Below, one piece after another: positions 36,327 to 44,446 of a stretch of 64,000 nt of DNA (its first letter is position 1; the number at the start of each line of letters is the position of its first letter). Origin of the DNA: an uncultured Duncaniella sp. (GTDB lineage Bacteria; Bacteroidota; Bacteroidia; Bacteroidales; Muribaculaceae); contig CAJUIX010000010.1 of assembly GCA_910586665.1 (NCBI GenBank), positions 1-64,000 of the forward strand, in the 5' to 3' direction. A program made the position numbers and the translations under genes. The notes beneath the pieces were generated by a model. That model made no database searches and was not told where the DNA came from. It saw only the letters and a list, made by a program, of their open reading frames with translations.

Positions 36327-38765
36327 TTATCCGAGTGTAAGTTCTATTGTGTTGTGCGAGCCTTCGGGCTGCATAGGGACGATGTTGCCCACAAGAGGAG
36401 TGCCGTTGAGCAGGAGGCTCTTGACACCGCGGCAGACATGGGCGGGGTTCCTGACAACTATGTCATAGTCGGCTCCGCGGAACTTGCGGCTAACCTCGAA
36501 ACCGCCCCAGTCAGCCGGGATACAGGGGTCGAGCTTCAGACCGTCGTAGTCGGGACGTATGCCGAGGATGAACTGGGTTATGGCATACCAGTTCCACGCC
36601 GCGGTGCCGGTCAGCCATGAGTTCTTGGCCTCTCCTGGCTTTGCAGCGTCCTTGCCGGCTGTCATCTGGCAGTAGACGTAGGGCTCCACCTTGTGGAGCT
36701 CGCTCCTATCCTCGAGATAGGCGGGACATATCTTGCGATAGTACTCCCATGCACGGTCACCACGACCAAGAACTGTCTCCCCGATGATGACCCAGGGGTT
36801 GTTGTGGGCAAAGATACCTGCGTTCTCCTTATAGCCTGCGGGATAGGAGGATATTTCGCCGTACTCCATGACATATTCTGTGAAGGCTGGGTTGTTGAGC
36901 ACTATTCCGTGCTCGCAGTCAAGATATTTCTTGACCGAGTCGAGCGATTTCTCGACGAGGCCCTCCTCAAGGCCGATTCCGGCCATAGTACACCAGCCCT
37001 GCGACTCAATAAAGATCTTGCCCTCCTTGTTTTCGTGAGAGCCGACCTTCCGACCGTAGTAATCATAGGCGCGGAGAAACCATTCGCCATCCCAGCCGTG
37101 GGCCTTGATTGCCTCGGTCATGGCGTCGACATGTGCCTGCGCCCTGTCAGCCTCCTCTTCGAGGCCAAGGTGACGACAGAGGTCGACGTAGTCCTGTCCG
37201 TAGATGACAAACTGTCCGGCAATCATGAGCGACTCTGCCTGCGAGCCCTCGGTCTTGTTCTCAGTGGTCTGAAAGGACTCGTTGGGGTCGTTGGAGAAGC
37301 AGTTGAGGTTGAGGCAGTCGTTCCAGTCCGCACGTCCGATGAGCGGGAGCCCGTGGGGACCGAGATTGTTGACGACATGGTCAAACGACACCTTCAGGTG
37401 CTCCATGAGTGATACCTCCGAACCCGGCTGGTTGTCAAAGGGCACCGGCTCCGAGAGAATCGAGAAGTCACCCGACTCTTTGATGTAGGCAATGGTGCCG
37501 AAGATGAGCCACATCGGGTCATCGTTGAAACCGCCCCCTATGTCATTGTTGCCGCGCTTGGTGAGGGGCTGGTACTGGTGGTAGCAGCCGCCGTCGGGGA
37601 ATTGCGTCGAGGCAATGTCGATGATGCGCTCGCGGGCGCGACCGGGAATCTGGTGCACGAAGCCCACGAGGTCCTGGTTGGAATCACGGAAGCCCATGCC
37701 GCGTCCTATGCCGCTCTCGAAGAATGAGGCCGAGCGCGAGAAGCAGAAGGTGATCATGCACTGGTACTGGTTCCAGATGTTGACCATGCGGTCAAGTCGC
37801 TCGTCGGCAGAGCGGAGAGTGAAGCGGTCAAGCAGGTCGTCCCAGTAGGCACGAAGCTCGCCAAAGGCCTTGTCGACCTTCGCGGGAGTGTCGAAGCGCT
37901 CCATCATCTCGCTGGCCGGAGCCTTGTTGATGACTCCCTTTGACTCCCATTTTTCCTCATGCGGATTCTCGACATAGCCGAGCATGAACACGAGGTCGCG
38001 GCTTTCGCCGGGAGCAAGGGTGATTTCGAGATAGTGGGAGGCTATCGGTGACCATCCGTGGGCCACGGAGTTGCGGGGACGCCCCTCCATGACTGCGTCA
38101 GGCTCGTCAAAACCGTTGTAGAGCCCGATGAATGTCTCGCGGTCGGTATCGAAACCGTCGACAGGGGCATTGACAGTATAGAAGGCGTAGTGGTTGCGGC
38201 GCTCCTTGTACTCGGTCTTGTGATAGATGGTCGAGCCGTCAATCTCAACCTCGCCCGTCGAGAAGTTGCGTTGGAAGTTCTCCATGTCGGTGGCCGCGTT
38301 CCAGAGACACCACTCGATGAGTGAGAAGAGTTTGAAGCTTTTGGGCTTGTCGCTCTTGTTGGTGAGCGTCAGTTTCGTGATTTCGGCATGGGTGTCGAGC
38401 GGCACGAAGAAGAGGGCGCGGGCCTCGAGACCGTTTTTCTCGCCGGTGATGACGGTGTAGTTCATACCGTGGCGACATTCATAGAAGTCAAGCGGTGTCT
38501 TGGCCGGCTTCCAACCCGGATTCCATACTGTGTCACCATCCTTGATATAGAAATAGCGGCCTCCGGCATCCATAGGCACCCCGTTGTAGCGATAGCGGGT
38601 CAGACGGCGGAACTTGGCGTCCTTGTAGAAGCTATAGCCTCCGGCCGAGTTGGAAATGAGTGAGAAAAAATCCTTGTTGCCAAGGTAGTTTATCCAGGGC
38701 CACGGTGTGCGGGGCTCGGTGATTACATACTCGCGTGCGTTGTCGTCGAAATAACCGTATTTCAT
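36327..38765 (-). CDS. GH94 cellobiose phosphorylase
   Basis: This 812-residue cytosolic phosphorylase of GH94 converts cellobiose plus phosphate to glucose-1-phosphate and glucose. The start MKYGYFDDNAREYVITEPRTPWPWINYLG is typical of cellobiose phosphorylases. The catalytic region is RDSNQDLVGFVH and LIGRADWNDCLNLNCF, with the general-acid Asp in ADWNDC. The C-terminus has WLTGTAAWNWYAITQFILGIRPDYDGLKLDPCIP. Its place in a mannan locus points to cello-oligosaccharides from glucomannan. It probably begins a second transcript, with a -7 box at 38807-38814 behind the terminator at 38850-38899. Confidence 0.92.
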   Translation of the reverse strand: MKYGYFDDNAREYVITEPRTPWPWINYLGNKDFFSLISNSAGGYSFYKDAKFRRLTRYRYNGVPMDAGGRYFYIKDGDTVWNPGWKPAKTPLDFYECRHGMNYTVITGEKNGLEARALFFVPLDTHAEITKLTLTNKSDKPKSFKLFSLIEWCLWNAATDMENFQRNFSTGEVEIDGSTIYHKTEYKERRNHYAFYTVNAPVDGFDTDRETFIGLYNGFDEPDAVMEGRPRNSVAHGWSPIASHYLEITLAPGESRDLVFMLGYVENPHEEKWESKGVINKAPASEMMERFDTPAKVDKAFGELRAYWDDLLDRFTLRSADERLDRMVNIWNQYQCMITFCFSRSASFFESGIGRGMGFRDSNQDLVGFVHQIPGRARERIIDIASTQFPDGGCYHQYQPLTKRGNNDIGGGFNDDPMWLIFGTIAYIKESGDFSILSEPVPFDNQPGSEVSLMEHLKVSFDHVVNNLGPHGLPLIGRADWNDCLNLNCFSNDPNESFQTTENKTEGSQAESLMIAGQFVIYGQDYVDLCRHLGLEEEADRAQAHVDAMTEAIKAHGWDGEWFLRAYDYYGRKVGSHENKEGKIFIESQGWCTMAGIGLEEGLVEKSLDSVKKYLDCEHGIVLNNPAFTEYVMEYGEISSYPAGYKENAGIFAHNNPWVIIGETVLGRGDRAWEYYRKICPAYLEDRSELHKVEPYVYCQMTAGKDAAKPGEAKNSWLTGTAAWNWYAITQFILGIRPDYDGLKLDPCIPADWGGFEVSRKFRGADYDIVVRNPAHVCRGVKSLLLNGTPLVGNIVPMQPEGSHNTIELTLG

Positions 38766-38806
38766 AATCTTTGGAAATGATATAAATTTGCCTGTGCTTT
38801 TTTTGA

Positions 38807-38814
38807 CAAATTTA
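38807..38814 (-). promoter_or_regulatory. -7 element for the GH94-led half of the PUL
   Basis: Read on the minus strand this is TAAATTTG (TAnnTTTG), 41 bases before the GH94 start. It is located just after a terminator for the upstream genes. The -33 match is poor, as expected if an activator is needed. Confidence 0.45.
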
Positions 38815-38849
38815 GGAATTATTTGCCTTAGAGAGGGATTGTCATGATA

Positions 38850-38899
38850 TAAAAGGGGGTATCAAATTGTTACCAAAGGGCGACACATTTGATACCCCC
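38850..38899 (-). terminator. Intrinsic terminator after the surface GH26 gene
   Basis: On the minus strand GGGGGTATCAAAT and ATTTGATACCCCC form a perfect 13-bp stem (38887-38899 with 38855-38867), followed by TTTTATAT. It ends the transcript coming from susC through the GH26 at 38915. Confidence 0.85.
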
Positions 38900-38914
38900 G
38901 CTATACAGTAATAC

Positions 38915-40660
38915 TTATTTTATGCTGAAATCACCGCGGTTAAGCACCAGGGGATTGTTAAGCACTGTGGCCCACTCGCCATTTTTGTTCCACTGACCGA
39001 AGAGCGGACCATTGTCGTCCTGCTCATACCAGCCCATGAAATAGCTCCAGAGGGCGCCGTCGTTAAAGGCCGCATCGACGTCGACGAGATTGCCACACTC
39101 GCTGAGTGCGACCATTTTCTTGCCACCGACGAGCTTGTAGAGTGTGTCGAACTGCTCGGTCTGGTTGGAGAGCGCGTCGACATAGAGGTCGGCACCGACA
39201 ATGTCCACCTTGTCATCGCCCGGATAGGCGGCACGAATCTTGGCCATGTCGGCAAGCTTGCCCTCGTCAGAGGTCTGCACTGTCCACACCCAGATGAGGT
39301 TGTTAAGACCATATTCGACAGTGAGCTTGTCGTAGAGCCATGACCAAAGCTGTTTGGTCACGTCAACACCCGAATTGCCCCACCAGAACCATGCGCCCCA
39401 GGTGTAGTCACCTGCTGCCTCATGGAAGGGACGCCATAGAACCGGGATACCGGCGTCCTGAAGCAGTTTGAGATAGCCGGCGAGCTTCTCGACGTCGGCT
39501 TCGGCGATACCGTTTTCCCATGTGCCGTCGACAAGCACATTGGAGGCGATGAACACCTCGGAATTAGTGTTAAAGCTCAGTGAGTCGCCTGCGGGAACTG
39601 TGAGAGTGACGGCAGTAACCGTGTAGTCGTGTCCCGAGATAATGAGACCGTTCTCCTTGACCTCGGCAGCCATAGCGGCATCGAGAGTGACACTGTAGCT
39701 GTCACCTGCGATATCGAAATACTCGAGGCTCGAATTGAGTCCGCCCCAGCCACTGTTTTTAACGGAACCCTGTGCTCCTGCGGCCACATCCTTAATAGCT
39801 ACAGTCAGGACAGCGCCTTCACAGGCTTTCGCGAGGATGGCCTTGGCTGCATCGTCGGTCAGCTGCACATTGCCTGACCAGTCAGCGGGCATCACGGCCT
39901 CGCCTGACCATACGGTCTCCACGCCCAGCTTGCTTGTCGGGACGTTCCAGTGCCATGACATGGCAGGGATTGCGCCTGCCTCCCATGCCTGCTTGACGGG
40001 AGTTATGTCGCCGTAGTCAATCCAGTTGGAGGGGGAGGAGGCAAGGTGTATGTAGTCAAAGCCGATGATTGCGGGAGCCTTGCCGGCAGCCTCTGTCACG
40101 AGGTCATAGAAGCCGGTAGCCCAGGCCACCTCGCCCATAACGCCGGAGAGCTGGCGGACACCGTAGTTCTGGAGGAGTAGATTATAGACATTCTTAGCCG
40201 CGGGAGTGGCATTTGCATTAACGAGTGACTGTGAAAGCAGTGAAGGATCCACACCTGTGTTGGTGTTGAACTGGAGTGTGAGGGCAGGGGCCTTCACATT
40301 TATATCATCGCTGCGGTAGAAGGCCCCTTCGGGAATTTCGAGGGTGTAATTCTGATAGGGCTTCAGCGCGAGCGGGATTATTACCTGCATACGGTTGTCG
40401 GTATTGACCACCGGGCTTACAGCCTCGCCGTTGAGCGTGACCTTGATGTCGGGGTTGATACCTACAAGATTATTGTAATCGAGAGTGATTTGGTCGAGCA
40501 TGGCTGCACGGACGGTGCTGCCGTCGGCAAGAGAGACGGAGCGGTTGACCATGCCGATGCCGTCGAGCATACCCATGCCGTTGTCATTGTCGTCATCGTC
40601 ACAAGCGGTGAACGACAGGCCGACAACAGCCGCGAGCAGCATATATTTGAACTTGTTCAT
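38915..40660 (-). CDS. Surface GH26 mannanase with a binding-like module inserted in the catalytic domain
   Basis: This 581-residue surface lipoprotein has a lipobox (LSFTAC) followed by DDDDND, a surface-export signal. Residues about 40-140 form an Ig/IPT-like module. A GH26 barrel follows, starting around NVYNLLLQNYGVRQLSGVMGE. Acid/base Glu is near 413 (LWRPFHEAAGDYTWGAWFWWG) and the nucleophile Glu near 521 (MVALSECGN). Between SWHWN (about 238) and the acid/base strand, residues about 246-356 are an extra beta domain that resembles the C-terminal modules of the neighbouring binding protein (shared NGLxIxG...V-T pattern). ATG 40660 is chosen for its signal peptide. Likely an endo-acting surface mannanase. 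Confidence 0.88.
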   Translation of the reverse strand: MNKFKYMLLAAVVGLSFTACDDDDNDNGMGMLDGIGMVNRSVSLADGSTVRAAMLDQITLDYNNLVGINPDIKVTLNGEAVSPVVNTDNRMQVIIPLALKPYQNYTLEIPEGAFYRSDDINVKAPALTLQFNTNTGVDPSLLSQSLVNANATPAAKNVYNLLLQNYGVRQLSGVMGEVAWATGFYDLVTEAAGKAPAIIGFDYIHLASSPSNWIDYGDITPVKQAWEAGAIPAMSWHWNVPTSKLGVETVWSGEAVMPADWSGNVQLTDDAAKAILAKACEGAVLTVAIKDVAAGAQGSVKNSGWGGLNSSLEYFDIAGDSYSVTLDAAMAAEVKENGLIISGHDYTVTAVTLTVPAGDSLSFNTNSEVFIASNVLVDGTWENGIAEADVEKLAGYLKLLQDAGIPVLWRPFHEAAGDYTWGAWFWWGNSGVDVTKQLWSWLYDKLTVEYGLNNLIWVWTVQTSDEGKLADMAKIRAAYPGDDKVDIVGADLYVDALSNQTEQFDTLYKLVGGKKMVALSECGNLVDVDAAFNDGALWSYFMGWYEQDDNGPLFGQWNKNGEWATVLNNPLVLNRGDFSIK

Positions 40661-40712
40661 AAATATCGTAATTAAGGATTCGGACTTTTTTATATTCCTA
40701 ACATTATATGAA

Positions 40713-40756
40713 AAGGACACGGCGGGGGCAGACGTCTGCGGCCTCGCCGCGTCCTT
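40713..40756 (-). terminator. Partial terminator or attenuator between binding protein and GH26 genes
   Basis: AAGGACGCGGCG and CGCCGTGTCCTT (minus strand, 40745-40756 with 40713-40724) pair with one mismatch around a GC-rich loop, followed by TTCATATAATG. The weak T tract suggests partial read-through or mRNA end protection in the SusC-SusD-binding-protein segment. Confidence 0.5.
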
Positions 40757-40790
40757 AAATTGGTTTTAACTTACTGCAATTCAATAGCGA

Positions 40791-43088
40791 TTACTCAATT
40801 GTAACCTTATCGAGTTGGAATTCGCTGCCGGTGATGACAAGGCCGTTGTTCTGCACAAGGTCGTTGATTACATCGGCGGTCAGGGTCACTTCAAGGGGAA
40901 GTGAGGGAGTGTCATACTGTGCGGGAATCGGGTCGGGAAGGTTGCCCCAGCCGTCGCCGTGACGGAGTGAGATGCACCACCAGTCGGATACTGTCGGAGT
41001 AATGTAGAAACGGAGAATCTGACCGGGCTTGACTGTCGACCAGTCATAGCCGCCCCAGGCGAGGTCCTGGTTGCCGCCCCAACCGGTGCAGGTCCAGCCG
41101 GCGTTCCATATCACAGTCTCGAGAGAGATTTCCCATTCGATAGTCACCTTGTTGAGCACGAACTCGGAGCCTGTGATGACAAGGCCGTTGCCGTTAACTA
41201 TGTCAGCGAGCACATCGGCAGTTAGGGTCACTGCCACTACGCCGCCCTCGGGATTGTCATACTGGCCGGGAATCGGGTCGGGAAGATTGGCCCAGCCGTC
41301 AGCCTTGCGGAGTGATACGCACCACCATGCGTCGGCTGCGACGGTCGGGGTCATGTAGAGGGTGAGGGTTGCGCCGGCGGGAACCTGCGACCAGTCATAG
41401 CCGCCCCAGGCGAGATCCTGGTTGCCGGCCCAGCCGGTGTTCTGCCACATGCCTTCCCAGATAGTCATGCCTACATGGGTAGCGGGGATGACAGCGATGT
41501 CGTATGAAATCTCACCGTTGGACGATACGAGGGTGAAGCTGCTCTTCTTGCCGGCAGCCTTCGGAACCTGAATCACGAGGGTGTTCTCATTGAGGATATA
41601 CTGCACATCCTGGCCGTTGACCTTGACACCTGTGAGGACACCTGCGTTGGCAATGGTCACGACGAAGGTTTCACCGGCACGGATTTCGACATCTTCGCCG
41701 GGGAGGACAGTAGCGTAGGCACATTCGGGAGCAGAGAGAGCCACATTGCCGCAGTCGACCACCTCGCCGTTGCTGAGAGTAAGCTCTACAGCGTTGTCAC
41801 CGGCGGGAAGAGTGGCGGGAACGATGACTGAGAATTCGGTAGCTGTCGGATTCTTGACCTCGACAGCAGTAGTGCCGGCGAAGGTGATAGTTGTCACATT
41901 CTGGAGGTTGCGGCCCTTGACGGTGAGAGTGCCGGCGAGGGCTGCAGGAGCGGGATCAAAAGCCACTTCCTCGGGCTTTAGGGTGCTGACAGCCACTTCG
42001 ACAGTCGCACCTGAACCTGTGTTGAGGATTAGGTTGCCGCTCTGGGCGCCTTCGGGCACGGTGACACTGATTTCAGTAGCTGACTTGGCCGAAGGCTCGA
42101 CTGCGTCAGCCACATTCGGGAAGATGACCGAAGTGACAAGCTCCATGTTGACACCTTTGAGCTTGATGACATCGCCACCCCAGATGTTTTCAGCCGGGTC
42201 GGCCACAACATCCTCGGGAAGAGCCACGCCGATAGTCGCTACAGCCACTTCGACACCCGATGCGGGAACCACGCGGATAGAACCGTCGGAAACGTTGGCG
42301 GGGAGGATGAAGGTAATCTCGTCACCTGCCTCGTTGACCGTAAACTCGACTTCGTCTCCGTTAGGCATCACTACCTTCTTCACGAGGTCGAAATCCTTAC
42401 CCTTGATCTTGATTTCGTCGCCCGGTTTGGCCTTGGTGAGGTCGACAGGCTTCTCGACAGAGGGGAGGGTGACGACAAGCTCGTCGTCAGAATAGATGTA
42501 GTTGGGAATCTCGGCGGCGTCGCTGACGATAATCTTGCCGCTCTGGGCCTCGGCGGGCACATGGAGCTTGATTTCGTAGCGGCTATGGGCCGTGAACTCG
42601 GTTTCGGGCACAGCCACGTCGTCGGTAAAGATGATTTCGTGGATGAGGTTGAGGTAGTCACCCTTGATAGTGACCTCGTCGCCGGCCTTGACAGCTAAGG
42701 GAGCCACCGATTCGATTGAGATAGGCTCGGTGAAGGTCAGGAGGGTCTTTGTGGTGATGTCACCCTTGGCATGGTGGAGCACCACATAGCCCGGCTCGGC
42801 CGACTGGGGGACTGTGATACGGATTTCCTCTGGTGAAATCACCTGGATATCGGTGATGTCGCCCGCGCCGGGAAGTGTGACAGAGGTAATCTTGTTCATT
42901 CCCGAGCCGAGGAAGCGGAGCTCGCCGCCACGCGCCACGGGACTCGGCCCGAAGACGTTGAGGGTGATGCCTCCTACATACTGGTTGGTGCCGAAGTCGT
43001 CATCGTCATCGCAGGAAGTCAATGCGAAGCCCGAGCTTAGCAGCAGGCACGCCATGAGCGATGCCATTATATTATGTAATTTTTTCAT
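40791..43088 (-). CDS. Surface glycan-binding protein: IPT/TIG repeats plus two tandem Trp-rich modules
   Basis: This 765-residue surface lipoprotein (lipobox FALTSC, then DDDDDFG) occupies the SusE/SusF position. From about residue 30 to 530 it is built of repeated IPT/TIG Ig-like modules, each with a start like SPVARGGELRFLGSGMN or KAGDEVTIKGDYLNLI. From about 537 it carries two tandem modules of about 110 residues. Both contain a GNQDLAWGGYDWS segment, a WWC-SLR segment and NLPDPIP-QYD, and both end NGLVITGSEF. The conserved Trp and Tyr suggest carbohydrate binding. It likely holds mannan at the surface for SusCD. The module is also found inside the adjacent GH26. No known CBM family could be assigned. 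Confidence 0.82.
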   Translation of the reverse strand: MKKLHNIMASLMACLLLSSGFALTSCDDDDDFGTNQYVGGITLNVFGPSPVARGGELRFLGSGMNKITSVTLPGAGDITDIQVISPEEIRITVPQSAEPGYVVLHHAKGDITTKTLLTFTEPISIESVAPLAVKAGDEVTIKGDYLNLIHEIIFTDDVAVPETEFTAHSRYEIKLHVPAEAQSGKIIVSDAAEIPNYIYSDDELVVTLPSVEKPVDLTKAKPGDEIKIKGKDFDLVKKVVMPNGDEVEFTVNEAGDEITFILPANVSDGSIRVVPASGVEVAVATIGVALPEDVVADPAENIWGGDVIKLKGVNMELVTSVIFPNVADAVEPSAKSATEISVTVPEGAQSGNLILNTGSGATVEVAVSTLKPEEVAFDPAPAALAGTLTVKGRNLQNVTTITFAGTTAVEVKNPTATEFSVIVPATLPAGDNAVELTLSNGEVVDCGNVALSAPECAYATVLPGEDVEIRAGETFVVTIANAGVLTGVKVNGQDVQYILNENTLVIQVPKAAGKKSSFTLVSSNGEISYDIAVIPATHVGMTIWEGMWQNTGWAGNQDLAWGGYDWSQVPAGATLTLYMTPTVAADAWWCVSLRKADGWANLPDPIPGQYDNPEGGVVAVTLTADVLADIVNGNGLVITGSEFVLNKVTIEWEISLETVIWNAGWTCTGWGGNQDLAWGGYDWSTVKPGQILRFYITPTVSDWWCISLRHGDGWGNLPDPIPAQYDTPSLPLEVTLTADVINDLVQNNGLVITGSEFQLDKVTIE
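40794..41480 (-). repeat. Tandem repeat encoding two copies of the Trp-rich module
   Basis: Two consecutive stretches (about 40794-41130 and 41130-41480) encode closely similar modules. The DNA around 41040-41083 and 41390-41433 is nearly identical (AGTCATAGCCGCCCCAGGCG in both). This indicates duplication within the gene. Confidence 0.7.
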
Positions 43089-43108
43089 TGTCTAACTCGC
43101 TTTTGAGG

Positions 43109-44422
43109 TTATTCAACAGGGACTACGCGGATGTTGTCGATAAAGATGCGGGGATCGCAGGTGGTACCCTCGATGCCTCCGTGCCATACGAAGAATGTGA
43201 GACCTGCGAGGTCGGCAGGCACGAGTCCGCGACCGGCCTTGCCACCTTCGTTGGTATAGGTGAAGTTCGAGAGGGGCTGTGCGACGGTGCGCCATTCGCC
43301 ACCGGTGTCATACGAGCCGCCTGAAATCCAGGGTGACCAGAGGCCGCGGGGAAGCGAGGCGTCGCCGTAGTAGTTATTGTTACCGTTGTCATTGGTGACG
43401 GAAGATACAGGGCTGAAAATCATCTGTAGAGCAGATGAGCTCCATGCGCTTGCAGAGGGCACGCAGATTTCAAACTTCATCTGGAGACCGGCGATACCGT
43501 ATTTCTCGATTAGCTCGGCAAACTCGGGTCGCTGTGAGAGCAGACCCTCGGTTGCGGAAGTGGGCCAGTAGTTGAAGCAGAAGTTGTCCTCGGCCCAGGT
43601 AGCTCCCACGCCGCCGTCCATTGTCACGTCGCCAAAGAAGAGATAGTTGCCGTCGATGGCTTCAACATCGGCATCGTCGCCGGGAGCATGAACCTTGCCG
43701 GCACGCCATCCCTGGCCTGAGGCGAGGCCGCCGTGGCTGCCGTCCCAGTCAAAGAGGATGTTGGTAGTGTCATGGAACTTGAACGAGGAGCGCGATGAGC
43801 CGTAGATGCTGGTCACGGTCATGTAGCCCTCGACCCAGTTGTCGGGAACGGTGAAAGTAATCGCTGTCTTGGCGATGCTCTTGATGTTCTCGCGCGGAAT
43901 CTCGATATTGCCGGCGAAGAACACCTGCAGGGGGACTGACTCCTCGTCGATGAAATAGTCACCGTAGATAGTGGCTGTCTGTCCGGGCTTGGCAAATTCA
44001 CAAGAAATGGTGCGGACGGAGGGAGCGGGCACGAGCACCTTGAAGTCATATTCGGTCACGTCGCCGTTCTTGTTGTACATGAAGATTTTATTCGACACTT
44101 TCTCGGGGATAGACCCGGGGACGGTCACGAGCATGGTGTGCTCGGTGACGAGCGAGGTGTTGATGATGGCCTTGCGGTCGTTGAAGTAGATTTCGTAGAT
44201 TGAGGTAAGGTTGTCACCGACGAGGCAGATCTGGTTGTCGAGATAAGCCCCGGTGAGAAGCGAGTCCTTGGTAGCGGGGTCGACGGTGCGGACATATTTC
44301 ACCACAGGTGTGCCCCCGGTAAGCTCGAACTTATCCGGTTCGTCGTCGCATGACACCGACATGAAGCCCATGACGAGTGCGGCCGCGCAGACAAACCATT
44401 TGTTTTTGAATATATTTTTCAT
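43109..44422 (-). CDS. SGBP-B-like surface glycan-binding lipoprotein
   Basis: This 437-residue surface lipoprotein has a lipobox (MSVSC) followed by DDEPDKFE. It has N-terminal IPT/TIG-type Ig modules (TGAYLDNQICLVGDNLTSIYEIYFND, FAKPGQTATIYGDYF). From about residue 230 it has a C-terminal glycan-binding domain of the surface glycan-binding protein B type: ILFDWDGSHGGLASGQGWRAG, FCFNYWPTSATEG, LQMKFEICVPSASAWSSSALQMIFSP and TFFVWHGGIEGTTCDPRIFIDNIRVVP. Exposed Trp residues fit sugar stacking. It directly follows susD by 24 bases and precedes the second binding protein by 20, so the four are one unit. Confidence 0.87.
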   Translation of the reverse strand: MKNIFKNKWFVCAAALVMGFMSVSCDDEPDKFELTGGTPVVKYVRTVDPATKDSLLTGAYLDNQICLVGDNLTSIYEIYFNDRKAIINTSLVTEHTMLVTVPGSIPEKVSNKIFMYNKNGDVTEYDFKVLVPAPSVRTISCEFAKPGQTATIYGDYFIDEESVPLQVFFAGNIEIPRENIKSIAKTAITFTVPDNWVEGYMTVTSIYGSSRSSFKFHDTTNILFDWDGSHGGLASGQGWRAGKVHAPGDDADVEAIDGNYLFFGDVTMDGGVGATWAEDNFCFNYWPTSATEGLLSQRPEFAELIEKYGIAGLQMKFEICVPSASAWSSSALQMIFSPVSSVTNDNGNNNYYGDASLPRGLWSPWISGGSYDTGGEWRTVAQPLSNFTYTNEGGKAGRGLVPADLAGLTFFVWHGGIEGTTCDPRIFIDNIRVVPVE

Positions 44423-44446
44423 TGTCTTGAAAATTCTGATAAATGA

